A stretch of 41,748 bases of DNA from Planctomycetota bacterium (lineage in GTDB: Bacteria > Planctomycetota > PLA2 > JAEUHO01), in NCBI GenBank assembly GCA_029259775.1, contig JAJDEN010000018.1:1-41748 (forward strand), given 5' to 3'. The notes under the pieces were generated by a model. It did not search any database. It was not told where the DNA came from and saw only the letters and a program-made list of their open reading frames with translations. Of the stretch, positions 33,177 through 41,507 are shown in pieces. The stretch's first letter is position 1; every line of letters starts with the position of its first letter. The position numbers and the translations under genes were made by a program.

Positions 33177-34127
33177 ATGAAGATCCTCATCACCGGAGCC
33201 GCCGGCCAGATCGGCACCGACATGCTCCCCCTCCTCCTCGACCGCGGTGACGAGGTCGTCGTCTTCGATCTGGCCCCGCGGCCGGCGACATGCCCGGACG
33301 GGGTCGTGTGGCTGCGCGGCGACATCACCTACCCCGAAGAGGTCAACACCGTCGTCGAGCAGACGCGCCCCGAGCGCATCTTCCACCTCGCGGCGATCCT
33401 CTCGGCGACCGGCGAGTCCATCCCCCACCGCGCGTGGCGCGTGAACATGGACGGCACGCGCAACGTGTTCGAGGCCGCACGGCTGTTCGCCGTGACGCAG
33501 GTTTTCTTCACGAGCACGATCGCCGCGTTCGGTCCCGGCCTGGCGCAGCCCGTGGGCGACGACGTGCCGCTGCGGCCCACCACGATGTACGGCCTCACGA
33601 AGGTCGCCGGCGAGCGACTCGGTGAGTACTACGAGAACACGTTCGGCATCGACTTCCGCGGCGTGCGCTTCCCCGGCCTCATCAACGCGGGCATCCCGGG
33701 AGGCGGCACCAGCGACTACGCGCTCTTCATGTACGTCAACGGCATGCGCGACGGCCGCTACGAGGCCTTCTGCACGCCGGAAACGAAGATCCCGTTCATG
33801 TACATGCCCGACGCCATCCGCGCGATGCTCGAACTGTCGGACGCGCCGAAGGAGAACCTGAAGCGCTCTGTCTACAACATCGCCGCGATTTCCCCGAGCG
33901 CCCAGGAGATCGCTGACGCCGTGAAGGCGCGCCTGCCGGATGTCGTGATCACCTTCGCCCCGGATCCAAGGCGTCAGGCGATCCTCGACTCCTGGCCGCA
34001 GGCGCTGGACGACAGCAACGCCCGCGCGGAATGGAACTGGGCGCACGAGTTCGACCTCGATGCCATGAGCGACGACCTCATGCCAAAGGTACGTGCGCTG
34101 CTCGGGGACCCCACGATCCGCGTCTGA
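33177..34127 (+). CDS. tdh: L-threonine 3-dehydrogenase of the SDR/epimerase type
   Basis: 316 residues from ATG 33177; ATG 33168 (adding Met-Gly-Gly) is equally possible. It is an extended SDR, with the NAD motif GAAGQIG near the N-terminus and catalytic Tyr and Lys in PTTMYGLTKVAGE. Features typical of the short-chain L-threonine dehydrogenases are GQIGTDMLPLLL, STIAAFGP, FGIDFRGVRFPGLI, PGGGTSDYALFMY and IPFMYMPDAIRAMLEL. The enzyme oxidises L-threonine to 2-amino-3-ketobutyrate, which KBL then splits; no kbl gene is in the window. A related UDP-sugar epimerase is the alternative, but the motif set points to threonine. Confidence 0.88.
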   Translation: MKILITGAAGQIGTDMLPLLLDRGDEVVVFDLAPRPATCPDGVVWLRGDITYPEEVNTVVEQTRPERIFHLAAILSATGESIPHRAWRVNMDGTRNVFEAARLFAVTQVFFTSTIAAFGPGLAQPVGDDVPLRPTTMYGLTKVAGERLGEYYENTFGIDFRGVRFPGLINAGIPGGGTSDYALFMYVNGMRDGRYEAFCTPETKIPFMYMPDAIRAMLELSDAPKENLKRSVYNIAAISPSAQEIADAVKARLPDVVITFAPDPRRQAILDSWPQALDDSNARAEWNWAHEFDLDAMSDDLMPKVRALLGDPTIRV

Positions 34128-34133
34128 TGGCGG

Positions 34134-34559
34134 TCAGCGGGAGAGGCCCTGCTCGGCCTGCGCACGTCCGGCCTCGATCGGAGCCGTCTCCGGCGTCTGC
34201 TGCGGCTTCTTGAAGAAGAGGAGCGCGGCGAGGCCGACGAGCACGAACGCGAAGACCTTGCGGACGACGGTCGCCGGCAGCTGATCCGCCAGCCACGATC
34301 CCACGAACGGGCCGACGACCGCGCCGATGGCGACAATGCCCGCCAAGCGCCAGTCGATGTGACCGCGTCCGCCCCGCTGCCACATGGCCACCAGCATGGC
34401 CGGCACGATGATCGCGACCGACGTGCCGCTGGCCATCTTGATGTCCATCGACTTGAGGAACACGAGCGCCGGCACAATCAGGAAGCCACCGCCCAGCCCC
34501 AGCAAGCTGCCGAGCGTCCCGGCGAGGAAACCGATCAGGATCAAGAGTGCGATGTCCAT
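34134..34559 (-). CDS. Half-size TauE/SafE (TSUP) permease
   Basis: 141 residues, about half the usual 250 or so of TSUP sulfite/sulfoacetate exporters. Start MDIALLILIGFLAGTLGSLLGLGGGFLIVPALVF has the family's glycine-rich first half, with SLLGLGGGFLIVP as signature. It has about four helices and ends in a charged tail (FFKKPQQTPETAPIEAGRAQAEQGLSR). The natural stop after the tail and clean composition suggest a genuine short form that may act as a dimer, not a fragment. It converges with tdh, 6 bases apart, and diverges from the TPR gene. The 160 bases between 34560 and 34720 hold both promoters. Confidence 0.85.
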   Translation of the reverse strand: MDIALLILIGFLAGTLGSLLGLGGGFLIVPALVFLKSMDIKMASGTSVAIIVPAMLVAMWQRGGRGHIDWRLAGIVAIGAVVGPFVGSWLADQLPATVVRKVFAFVLVGLAALLFFKKPQQTPETAPIEAGRAQAEQGLSR

Positions 34560-34720
34560 GGGGCCTCCATCCGCCTCGGAAATCGCGCACGATACCACCG
34601 GGACGAAACACCCCTCGTGCGCCGTCCAACGACCCAGCGGGGGTATGGTGGCCTCCGGACGGCATGGCGGGCGGGGCTGATTCGGCCGGCGTCTCTCGCC
34701 TCCCCACCAAGGAGGCACTG

Positions 34721-35749
34721 ATGCGGACATTCCGATCCCTTGTTCTCGCGGGCGCCCTGGCCCTGGCGAGCGCGGCGCTCACGCCGGCCGCACTCATGCC
34801 GGCCGCCCTGGCGGACGACTGCCGCTGCGAGCCCCCCGCACGCAGCTACCGCACGTCCCACCGGCGGGTCCCCCTGCTCCGCACCGGATCCGGGACGTAC
34901 TCCCACCGCGATCGCTGCCACCCTTCGACGCGCTACGTCATCCCCAGGCGGCGCTCCTACGGCACGTCATGGTCGGTCTTGCGCAACCATCTCCCGAGCG
35001 GCCGCTCCGAGATCCGACGCCTCTACGTCCGCAACTACTTCCTGCGCCGCTACCCGTTCGCGGTGGCCCCGGGCGTGGAGCAGGATCAGGCCGGGCACGT
35101 CGACACGCTGCTCGCGGTCGGCGCGAACGGGGCGGAGGGACCTCCCAAGCTCGATGCCCAAGGTCACCTGGATCGTGGCGCCGCGAGGTTCTACGTCCGC
35201 GACTACGACGGGGCCCGCACCGACTTCGAGGCCGTGCTGAAAGACAAGCCCCAGGAGCACCGCGCACGCTTCGGGCTCGTCATGACGGCCGTGTGCAAGA
35301 ACGAGTGGCGCGTAGCCTCAAACCACCTGGCGGTGCTGGCCAAGGCGGGCGAGCTGAAGCGCGGGGACCGCATCGCGGTCGACGGCTGTTTCCAGGACCC
35401 GACGATCCTGCCGTCCCTCGTGAAGGGCCTTGAGCAGTACGCGGGCTACGCGGTGACCGACGCGCACGCCCACCTCGTCACAGGCTGGGCCCTGGCCGGC
35501 CAGGGCGATCTCAAGGGCGCACGTCGCTACGTGCGGCTGGCCAAGCGACGCATCCCCTCCAACGCGGCGGTGCAGGCGCTCGAGAAGAGCCTCGCGCCCG
35601 CGAAGAAGGCGAAGCCCGTAGCCAAGCAGCCCAAGAAGAAGCCGGTCACGCCGGTGCTCGACGAGCAGGTGCCGGCCGATAAGACCAAGGAGATGCCGCG
35701 CGCACCGGCGACGGGTCTGCACCGCGAAGTCGCGAGCGCGTCGAAGTAG
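34721..35749 (+). CDS. Exported protein with TPR-like helices
   Basis: 342 residues from ATG 34721, with AAGGAGG 6 bases upstream. The signal peptide (SLVLAGALALASAALTPAALMPAALA) precedes a Cys-, Arg- and Ser-rich region (DDCRCEPPARSYRTSHRR; DRCHPSTRYVIPRRRSYG). A helical middle with TPR-like units follows (HLDRGAARFYVRDYDGARTDFEAVLKDKPQEHRARFGLVMTAV; HLVTGWALAGQGDLKGARRYVRLAKRRIPSNAAVQALEKSL). The tail is rich in Lys and Pro. The Arg-rich segment resembles envelope proteins of planctomycetes, but I do not recognise the family. No enzyme motif is seen. Confidence 0.78.
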   Translation: MRTFRSLVLAGALALASAALTPAALMPAALADDCRCEPPARSYRTSHRRVPLLRTGSGTYSHRDRCHPSTRYVIPRRRSYGTSWSVLRNHLPSGRSEIRRLYVRNYFLRRYPFAVAPGVEQDQAGHVDTLLAVGANGAEGPPKLDAQGHLDRGAARFYVRDYDGARTDFEAVLKDKPQEHRARFGLVMTAVCKNEWRVASNHLAVLAKAGELKRGDRIAVDGCFQDPTILPSLVKGLEQYAGYAVTDAHAHLVTGWALAGQGDLKGARRYVRLAKRRIPSNAAVQALEKSLAPAKKAKPVAKQPKKKPVTPVLDEQVPADKTKEMPRAPATGLHREVASASK

Positions 35750-35784
35750 AGCCTCACGCCGGCGCGCTCCGGTAGGCTGCTCGC

Positions 35785-36348
35785 ATGGGCAGATTCGCCG
35801 ACTACGACCCGGCTGCCGAAGAGCGTCCGAAGCTGGACGCGTCCTGCATCCGGATCGCCCGCCTGGACGACGCGGAGACCCTGTACGCAATCTCGGCAGA
35901 GCGGGGCGACGAGTCCGACGACGAGCCGAACCTCCCGAACGTGATCTCGCGGATCCGCGGCGAACTCGAAGGGATCGCGCGCGACGCGCCGTGGTGCGTG
36001 TACGTCGCTGAGCTAGCAGGCGAGGTCATCGCCTATGGGCGCGTCCGCGACCTGACCCACGCCGAGGACGGCTTGCCTACGGAGTGCCCTGAGGGCTGGT
36101 ACCTCACGGGCGTGATCGTTCGCCCGCCGTTCCGGCGGCGCGGCCTGGGCGCGCTCCTCACCCAGGCGCGGATCGAGTGGGTCGGCGAGCGCGCGACCGA
36201 GGTCCACTACGTGACCAACAAGCGGAATGTCACCTCGATCGCGCTGCACGCGCGCTTCGGATTCGAGCCGACGGACGCGGAGTTCGCCTACCCGCGCGCC
36301 GCGCTCGAACGCGGCGCAGGCCGGCTGTACAGGCTCGCGCTACGATAG
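35785..36348 (+). CDS. GNAT-family N-acetyltransferase
   Basis: 187 residues. Acetyl-CoA binding motif A is clear: WYLTGVIVRPPFRRRGLGALLTQARIEWV, with the R-R-G-L-G pyrophosphate loop. Other GNAT features are IRIARLDDAETLYAI at the start, YVAELAGEVIAYGRV (beta4 region) and VTNKRNVTSIALHARFGFEPTD (motif B with Asn and Phe-Gly-Phe). Substrate specificity is not visible. It converges with the ccsA gene, 22 bases apart, and is the last gene of clearly high-GC composition. Confidence 0.9.
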   Translation: MGRFADYDPAAEERPKLDASCIRIARLDDAETLYAISAERGDESDDEPNLPNVISRIRGELEGIARDAPWCVYVAELAGEVIAYGRVRDLTHAEDGLPTECPEGWYLTGVIVRPPFRRRGLGALLTQARIEWVGERATEVHYVTNKRNVTSIALHARFGFEPTDAEFAYPRAALERGAGRLYRLALR

Positions 36349-36370
36349 GACACGTGCGCGCGGCTGCGAC

Positions 36371-38272
36371 CTAGCCGACGCTGGTCTTGGGCTTCGGTCG
36401 GTCCCGCAGCCAGGCGTACACGCCCGCCAGCATCACCGAGCCTTCGATCCCGTAGAAGATCATGAGCCCACTCATGATGCCGCTCGTGAAGCCGTAGCTG
36501 TGCAACCCAATGCCCAGCAGGTTGACCCCCCACCACGAGAATGCGACGACCATGCCGCACAGGATCGCGCTCATGCACATGCCGAAGGCCTTGATCAAGC
36601 CGGCCATGCGCGCGTGCAGGATCGCGAGGATCGAAAGCACGATCAGCAGGGCGCCGTTCTCCTTCGGATCCCAGCCCCAGAAGCGTCCCCAGGATTGATC
36701 GCCCCAGATACCACCGAGAATCGTCCCGAAGGTAGTGAAGAACACCGCAACAAATGAGAGTCCGATACAAATATTAAAGTACTCCTTCGCTCGGTCCTTC
36801 AACTCAGGCCTGAATGCTCTTATGGCCAAATATCCGTGAGCGACCATGCCCGCAAACCCCGCGCAACCGTATCCTATATTGATCGTCGTCACGTGTGTCG
36901 AAAGCCAGAAGTTCGAATCAAGTACTGCCACCAGTATCCCCATAGAATCGCCATCATCCACCGCATACTTGATGCCAATAAAATGTAGTACCACGCCGAT
37001 GATCGGACCGACAAAAAGACCCAGCGCATTTTTGGTAACAAGCTCCAAGATCAGAGCTGCGATGATCGCAATAGCCCCAACGAATATGAAGGTTTCGTAT
37101 AGCGTCGTCACCGGAGGACGACTCATTACAATACAGCGTACCGTCATTCCCACTACATGAAATCCAAGACCTATGGCCATCGACCAGAAGCTTGCCTTGT
37201 AGAGAGCTCTCGGCAGAAACGCGAAAGAGATCCACATCAGCAAACAGGAAAGGACATAGAAGATCAGGCTGTAATAGAAATAGTCGGCTTTGCTGTAGGA
37301 CACTTCCAAACCGAGCTTAGCATCACCTTCAAAGAAGCTGGTAAACGTCGCCACCGAATCTTGAAGTTTTTCGATGTTTCCATTCTGAGCATAGTGTACC
37401 AGCTGCGATAGCGCTTCTACTTTCCGAAGCGTTCGATCGGTCTGATCCGCTCCATCGAGTGCCGTCCAAGGTGAGATCCAGAGATTCTTCATCTGCCCTT
37501 CAGCAGGCGTCATCATCTTTAAACTCTGAGAAGCGCGGTCGCGGAGCTTATTTCCCAAGTCGCGAACCAAACCCATCAAAGCGACTGATTCGGGAGTGCT
37601 CTTCTCCTCTTCGCTCATATCGCGAAAGCCTTGAATTTTCTCAGAGAGCCGCGTCCTCGCTGGAAGCATCTCAAAATAGCTCACTTTCTGGCCATAAGCC
37701 ACGCCCAACTCGCTAGCCAAGCTCTCATCCGTAATTTCAACATCTCGAATCAACCCAGTCAAAGAGCGACTCACATCGAGGTAAGCAATCGTTTTGAAAT
37801 ACAGGTCAAGCAATTGACGTTCGGTAGGATCGAGATCGTCTCTTTCCTTTTCGCTCAACTTCCGAAGCGTATCCAAATTATCATCCAAAGAACGGCTTAA
37901 ATCTGAAAACGAATAGTTCCCATCATCCGCAACGGAAATATTCAACGCATTCAAGACCGAAGGAGTGCGCACTTTGAAAATCTTTCGATCGTAAGCTTGA
38001 TCTGGGAAGAGCATCAATTCCGTGAGCCATTCCATCGCAGTGAGGCCCTCGTGTCTCAATTTCGATTTCTGCTGAAAGGCCAATAGGTTCGCCCGAGCAA
38101 AGGTATCCAAAGGTTTCACACGACCTTCGTGCAAAATTGGGATTTCTTCCAGCTCGGCAGCCACTGCCTTTACTTTGGAATCGAAATCCGCATAAGCCGC
38201 AGAAGCTCCAAGAACGAAAACGGAAAAAGCAGCTAGTCTCGCAAACAGGGAAATAGTTTTATGACGATTCAT
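36371..38272 (-). CDS. ccsA: Cytochrome c biogenesis protein CcsA/ResC, fused across a composition break
   Basis: 633 residues. An N-terminal signal (MNRHKTISLFARLAAFSVFVLGASAAYA) leads a periplasmic part (to about 330), then about eight membrane helices of the heme-handling CcsA domain. The heme-binding WWD motif is WGDQSWGRFWGWDPKENG, with conserved His residues in STHVTTINIG and LHSYGF. Together with ResB it delivers heme to apocytochromes (system II). Residues 1 to about 510 are coded by A+T-richer DNA, the last 120 by very G+C-rich DNA; the change falls on or beside the conserved WWD motif. The frame is intact, so the product is a hybrid or the contig is chimeric. Its start overlaps the resB stop (ATGA). 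Confidence 0.85.
   Translation of the reverse strand: MNRHKTISLFARLAAFSVFVLGASAAYADFDSKVKAVAAELEEIPILHEGRVKPLDTFARANLLAFQQKSKLRHEGLTAMEWLTELMLFPDQAYDRKIFKVRTPSVLNALNISVADDGNYSFSDLSRSLDDNLDTLRKLSEKERDDLDPTERQLLDLYFKTIAYLDVSRSLTGLIRDVEITDESLASELGVAYGQKVSYFEMLPARTRLSEKIQGFRDMSEEEKSTPESVALMGLVRDLGNKLRDRASQSLKMMTPAEGQMKNLWISPWTALDGADQTDRTLRKVEALSQLVHYAQNGNIEKLQDSVATFTSFFEGDAKLGLEVSYSKADYFYYSLIFYVLSCLLMWISFAFLPRALYKASFWSMAIGLGFHVVGMTVRCIVMSRPPVTTLYETFIFVGAIAIIAALILELVTKNALGLFVGPIIGVVLHFIGIKYAVDDGDSMGILVAVLDSNFWLSTHVTTINIGYGCAGFAGMVAHGYLAIRAFRPELKDRAKEYFNICIGLSFVAVFFTTFGTILGGIWGDQSWGRFWGWDPKENGALLIVLSILAILHARMAGLIKAFGMCMSAILCGMVVAFSWWGVNLLGIGLHSYGFTSGIMSGLMIFYGIEGSVMLAGVYAWLRDRPKPKTSVG
36681..36760. 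other. Composition break inside ccsA (possible assembly junction)
   Basis: Below about 36,680 the third codon positions of ccsA are nearly all G or C; above about 36,760 they are mixed with many A and T (for example around 36770-37400). The break coincides with the most conserved stretch of the protein, so the exact point cannot be fixed better than about 80 bases by eye. All genes on one side are planctomycete-like, and the resB operon on the other is compositionally uniform. Confidence 0.8.
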
Positions 38273-39462
38273 GATGCCACCTCCTTTCTTTCTTCCATTT
38301 CGGGCAGCGGTAGTTTTTTCAAGCGGTCACGATTGATCATTCGCGGAATCTGGAGCACCATATGTATTAGCAATCCAAAGCACATGATAATGCTAGAGAT
38401 GTAAGGAAAGTTGCGTCCCGCATTTTCGACAACTTGCAGGAACGTCGCCTCAACCGGGCTGCGATTATCGAAAGAGGACTGGTAGAAAGTGTAATTTCCT
38501 TTGCGAAGCGGTTCGTTCATCGAAATTTCAACGCGGCGTTTTACTCCATCGGTCAAAACGTTAACCTCCGACGCATAGCTGCGGGCGACGCGCGTACCGG
38601 GGTGCTCTTCCATTTTGAAATCGAGCAGTTCTATTTCAAAGGGGAGATCGTAATGCTTTTGACGTATTTCGACCGCGTACTCTTTCTCGCCGATCTTAAC
38701 TTTTTGCGGAATGCTGCTGAATTTAAAAATCAAATACACGCCGTCCTCTGGTCCGAATCCTTCGAACTTCAAGAGCATCGTGTTGCGATTCGCTTGGGCA
38801 TGCTCTTCCAGATCAATCGACTTCACGTCGAATCGCGATGCAGGTCCCACGTAGTCGCTCGGAGCAGCTCCCTCGCGTTTGATGATTTCACCATTCCGCA
38901 CGTAGTCGACAACCGTGATCGTACCTGGAAACATGTCGTGCTGAATCTCAGCTCCTTTTTTGATGTATCCGCCGCTGAACGCCGTCACCTCATTATGCTC
39001 CGGATTGCTCTCGTCGATAAAGGCGAGTTCGATCTTATTGAAATCAGTGAACTGACCCGACTTGCCACCTTCCGGAATCCACATGCCGCCTTCGGTTGAA
39101 AAGTAAGCCGTGATGAATCCGCCCAATAGCAGGAGCAGTCCCCCGCAATGCGAAATGAAGGTGCCGATTCTCAATTTCTTGGGCGGTATATCGCCTGCGA
39201 GTTTCAAAACGAGATTGATGAATATCACCAGCATGGTCAGTCGTCCGCCGGGAAGCGGCAACACCGATGCCCATATCACCCAGGAGGAAAAATAGACTTC
39301 CTGCGCCTCGTAAATGCCCATCTGCTTTTGCGCCAAGGTCCCGAAGACCAAGATCACTAGCAGCCATATAGCCGTGTAAAAAAACAGGGCGGGCGATGAA
39401 ATAAATTTAAGCAGAGCCTTCACCGATGATGAAGATCTTGGTTTCTCCGAGGTCGCGTTCAT
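38269..39462 (-). CDS. resB: Cytochrome c biogenesis protein ResB/Ccs1
   Basis: 397 residues from ATG 39462; the open frame continues upstream but overlaps the preceding gene. Two N-terminal helices (ALFFYTAIWLLVILVFGTLAQ; LTMLVIFINLVLKLAG), a third (CGGLLLLLGGFITAYF), a large periplasmic loop and a last helix (IIMCFGLLIHMVLQI) fit ResB. Family motifs are HCGGLLLLLG, GTITVVDYVRNGE and KGNYTFYQSSFDN. With CcsA it forms the system II synthase that attaches heme to cytochrome c. It overlaps ccsA by 4 bases and follows the lipoprotein gene closely. The DNA is A+T-richer than the left part of the window. Confidence 0.92.
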   Translation of the reverse strand: MNATSEKPRSSSSVKALLKFISSPALFFYTAIWLLVILVFGTLAQKQMGIYEAQEVYFSSWVIWASVLPLPGGRLTMLVIFINLVLKLAGDIPPKKLRIGTFISHCGGLLLLLGGFITAYFSTEGGMWIPEGGKSGQFTDFNKIELAFIDESNPEHNEVTAFSGGYIKKGAEIQHDMFPGTITVVDYVRNGEIIKREGAAPSDYVGPASRFDVKSIDLEEHAQANRNTMLLKFEGFGPEDGVYLIFKFSSIPQKVKIGEKEYAVEIRQKHYDLPFEIELLDFKMEEHPGTRVARSYASEVNVLTDGVKRRVEISMNEPLRKGNYTFYQSSFDNRSPVEATFLQVVENAGRNFPYISSIIMCFGLLIHMVLQIPRMINRDRLKKLPLPEMEERKEVAS

Positions 39463-39490
39463 ATCTCGTTTCTGAAAAGTCCGTCTATTC

Positions 39491-40129
39491 CTAGAATTTA
39501 ACACTATCGCAAAAGGTGACGAAATCAGCCTTACCTTTGGCTGCAGCCTTCGCCGATGAAGCGTATTTTGCGAAAAGCATGAAACCCTTGCGCTCGTAGA
39601 TGCCGCCCAATATCGCTTGGCCGCCTGCATCATTCACCAACTCAACGAAAATGTACTCTTCTCCAGAGCCCGTCTTTCGATTTTCGCTACCTGAAGCGAG
39701 TTCGCTCACCGAAACGTTACCCAAACCGACCTGCCCGCGCCAACGATTGACGTTCGCCAGCAATCCACCCGCAGGTCCTGCCAACTTTATTATCGAAATA
39801 TCCGCCTTCTCTCCGTCGATATCCGCCGCGAAACTCGCTAAACGCATCGAAGAGCTGCGCCCATCCGTCCAGCTCGCCGGCTTTACGAAGCCTATTTCCG
39901 AAGTTTGCACCTCGGTCGAGGCCTGGATTTCGGAAGTCTGCTGCATCTCCTCTGCTTTTGCCGGCTTCCCTTCTACGTAGGTCGTGACCTCTGGCTTCTC
40001 GGAACAACCCGCCAATGCTACAGCCAAGACGGCCGCCCCAAGGCTCAAGCTCTCGACAGCAGGGCGTGATTTCAAATTAGCAACTCCTGAAAAGGGGCTG
40101 CATTTCAGCAAAGTAGAAAGTATTTTCAT
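39491..40129 (-). CDS. Lipoprotein with an NVNRWR-type domain, upstream of resB
   Basis: 212 residues from ATG 40129. The signal is long, with the hydrophobic part SLGAAVLAVALAGC and lipobox LAGC; the next 40 residues are a Glu/Thr/Ser-rich spacer. The domain reads SWTDGRSSSMRLASFAADIDGEKADISIIKLAGPAGGLLANVNRWRGQVGLG, and NVNRWR is a striking conserved-looking core; the rest is beta-rich (GEEYIFVELVNDAGGQAILGGIYERKG). It lies 28 bases upstream of resB and is likely co-transcribed with it. The frame is open upstream but only through repeat sequence. I do not know the function; a link to cytochrome maturation is inferred from the operon. Confidence 0.8.
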   Translation of the reverse strand: MKILSTLLKCSPFSGVANLKSRPAVESLSLGAAVLAVALAGCSEKPEVTTYVEGKPAKAEEMQQTSEIQASTEVQTSEIGFVKPASWTDGRSSSMRLASFAADIDGEKADISIIKLAGPAGGLLANVNRWRGQVGLGNVSVSELASGSENRKTGSGEEYIFVELVNDAGGQAILGGIYERKGFMLFAKYASSAKAAAKGKADFVTFCDSVKF

Positions 40130-40197
40130 CGAAAAAGGAAATCCTCCGGAAGTTATTGCACCGACTTCCAATGCAGGAGCAATTCCTTTCCGAGCGA

Positions 40198-40299
40198 TTG
40201 TTGATAGGGAATTCAATTGTTCCGATGTCAGGCCTTCTCGCACACTCGTGAACGATCCGCAGAGCAGGTTGAAGGCTGGATTTCGCGGTATAAAGTTAT
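40198..40299 (-). repeat. Low-GC dispersed repeat B, copy 1
   Basis: About 102 bases starting TTGTTGATAGGGAATTCA recur at 40613-40714 with scattered substitutions. Read on the minus strand, both code for near-identical nonsense peptides (GLTSEQLNSLST and GLSSEQLNFLST), so the repeat, not a protein, is conserved. It lies upstream of the lipoprotein gene. Confidence 0.65.
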
Positions 40300-40357
40300 A
40301 AATTTTTGAATCTTCACCGCCCGATTTGTCGGGGCTAGGAGTCTCGAGCTGCGAGCC

Positions 40358-40385
40358 GATAAGGATCCGCTTCGCGGAATTAAGG
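40358..40385 (-). repeat. Low-GC repeat A, copy 1
   Basis: 28 bases, GATAAGGATCCGCTTCGCGG then AATTAAGG, recur at 40572-40599 with a few differences. CCGCTTCGCGG inside it can form a small hairpin. A matching piece upstream (GGCTAGGAGTC near 40334, GGCCTAGGAGTC near 40512) extends the repeated module. Confidence 0.6.
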
Positions 40386-40571
40386 CTTTGATATGAAACC
40401 TTACTTGGCGAGGTACGAGCCATCCTTATTGGTCCGTAGGACCTCCTAGCGCAGCGATGACTCTAAACTCCGTCTGCTCCTGTCTTGGTATTCTTTAATA
40501 TTGTCACCGGCCTGTGGCCTAGGAGTCCCGCTTCCGGCTTCTCGTTGATACGCCGTGACCGGACGCGGGCC

Positions 40572-40599
40572 AATAAGGATTCGCTTCGCGGAATTAAGG
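40572..40599 (-). repeat. Low-GC repeat A, copy 2
   Basis: Second copy of the 28-base unit (AATAAGGATTCGCTTCGCGG then AATTAAGG). It sits 13 bases from B copy 2. The 650 bases from 40130 to 40779 contain only these repeat units and no credible gene. Confidence 0.6.
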
Positions 40600-40612
40600 T
40601 TCGTTGAAGAGG

Positions 40613-40714
40613 TTGTTGATAGGAAATTCAATTGTTCCGATGACAGGCCTTTTCGCTCGCTCGTAATCGATTGGCAGGGTAGGGTGATGGCTGGGTTTTG
40701 CCGTATCCAGTAAT
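40613..40714 (-). repeat. Low-GC dispersed repeat B, copy 2
   Basis: Copy of the 102-base unit at 40198-40299, same orientation. It runs up to the truncated end of the transposase remnant, suggesting that this repeat module inserted into, or replaced the rest of, the insertion sequence. Confidence 0.65.
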
Positions 40715-40779
40715 GAATACCACATTCTCCTTCGAGTAGATGGAGCTTGTACATCTTATAAGTTCCGGGTCTCTCAGAG

Positions 40780-41395
40780 TCCCGTCAGAAACCGTGCCTG
40801 CCCCCAGGACGAGAACACAAGTTGAGTATTCAGACCCTTTCGGCTGTTCTCTGCCGTATTGCTGGTTGGGCATCGCCCTGCAGCCGATGATGAAATGAGT
40901 CTTCAGGTCGCAAACCGTCAGCGGGTCGCAGCGCTGGCCGTCGCCGAGAAGAAACCAGCCCTTGAAGTACACCGTCCACACCTCGTTAGGATGCATGGGA
41001 ACGGTCAAATCGCTCCTCTCCACGTGATGGAGCCCCGGTTTTCTTCGTCGGCTCTTAACCAGCCCCGAACGCTTGAGTATGGAGCCGATGGTGCTTGTCG
41101 CTGGAGGCGACGCGATGCCGTGCTTACGCTCGAGCACCGCTCTTATCTTTTTCGGTCCCCAAGTCCAGTGAAGGCGCCTTTCGGCGAGGATCAGCTTCTT
41201 GATGGCCTTATCGGTAGCGTTTGCGCTGATACGCGGTCTGCGGCTCATTTCGTTAAGTCCCGCCGGGCAGAGCGCGGCGAAACGCTTGATGTACTTATGG
41301 CCGGTTTTTCGGCTGATGCCGAAATCGGCGCACAGATCGGAAATGTGGAATCTTCCGCTGTGCGCGAGGTGAACGAATCTTAGTTTTTCATTCAT
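40780..41395 (-). pseudogene. IS481-family transposase, truncated and inactive
   Basis: From ATG 41395 (MNEKLRFVHLAHSGRFHISDLCADFGISRKTGHKYIKRF) the N-terminal helix-turn-helix of IS481 transposases is clear, followed by the linker (WGPKKIRAVLERKHGIASPPATSTIGSILKRSGLV). The catalytic core begins at VWTVYFKGWFLLGDGQRCDPLTV; the usual motif is VWTVDFKGWF, so the first catalytic Asp is Tyr. Similarity fades after RAMPNQQYG (near 40845), and the rest of the frame is foreign, running into repeat B. About half of the protein, with the other catalytic residues, is missing. An internal ATG at 41419 upstream is less likely. Confidence 0.85.
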
Positions 41396-41433
41396 AGGTG
41401 ACAGCTTTTTCCAGGGCAAAATCCTGATATAAG

Positions 41434-41476
41434 TGTAACCTATGTCCCCGGTCTAACTGTTACCGATGTCTCCGGT
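41434..41476 (-). mobile_element. Terminal region of the IS481-type element
   Basis: Just upstream of the transposase start, two similar tandem units (TGTAACCTATGTCCCCGGT and TGTTACCGATGTCTCCGGT) lie side by side. This doubled TGTnACC-ATGTC-CCGGT pattern is typical of the ends of IS481-type insertion sequences. The opposite end was not found, in line with a truncated element. Confidence 0.7.
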
Positions 41477-41507
41477 CCGTACCTAGGCCAAATTCTAATT
41501 TCTACGT

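Noticed and set aside
1..36348. Defence island or biosynthetic cluster
   Set aside because: No restriction, nuclease, reverse transcriptase, NRPS/PKS or RiPP genes were seen. The gene mix looks like ordinary metabolism, signalling and envelope functions.
36905..36920. GTTCGAATC-like T-loop of a tRNA
   Set aside because: It lies inside the ccsA coding frame and no cloverleaf arms surround it.
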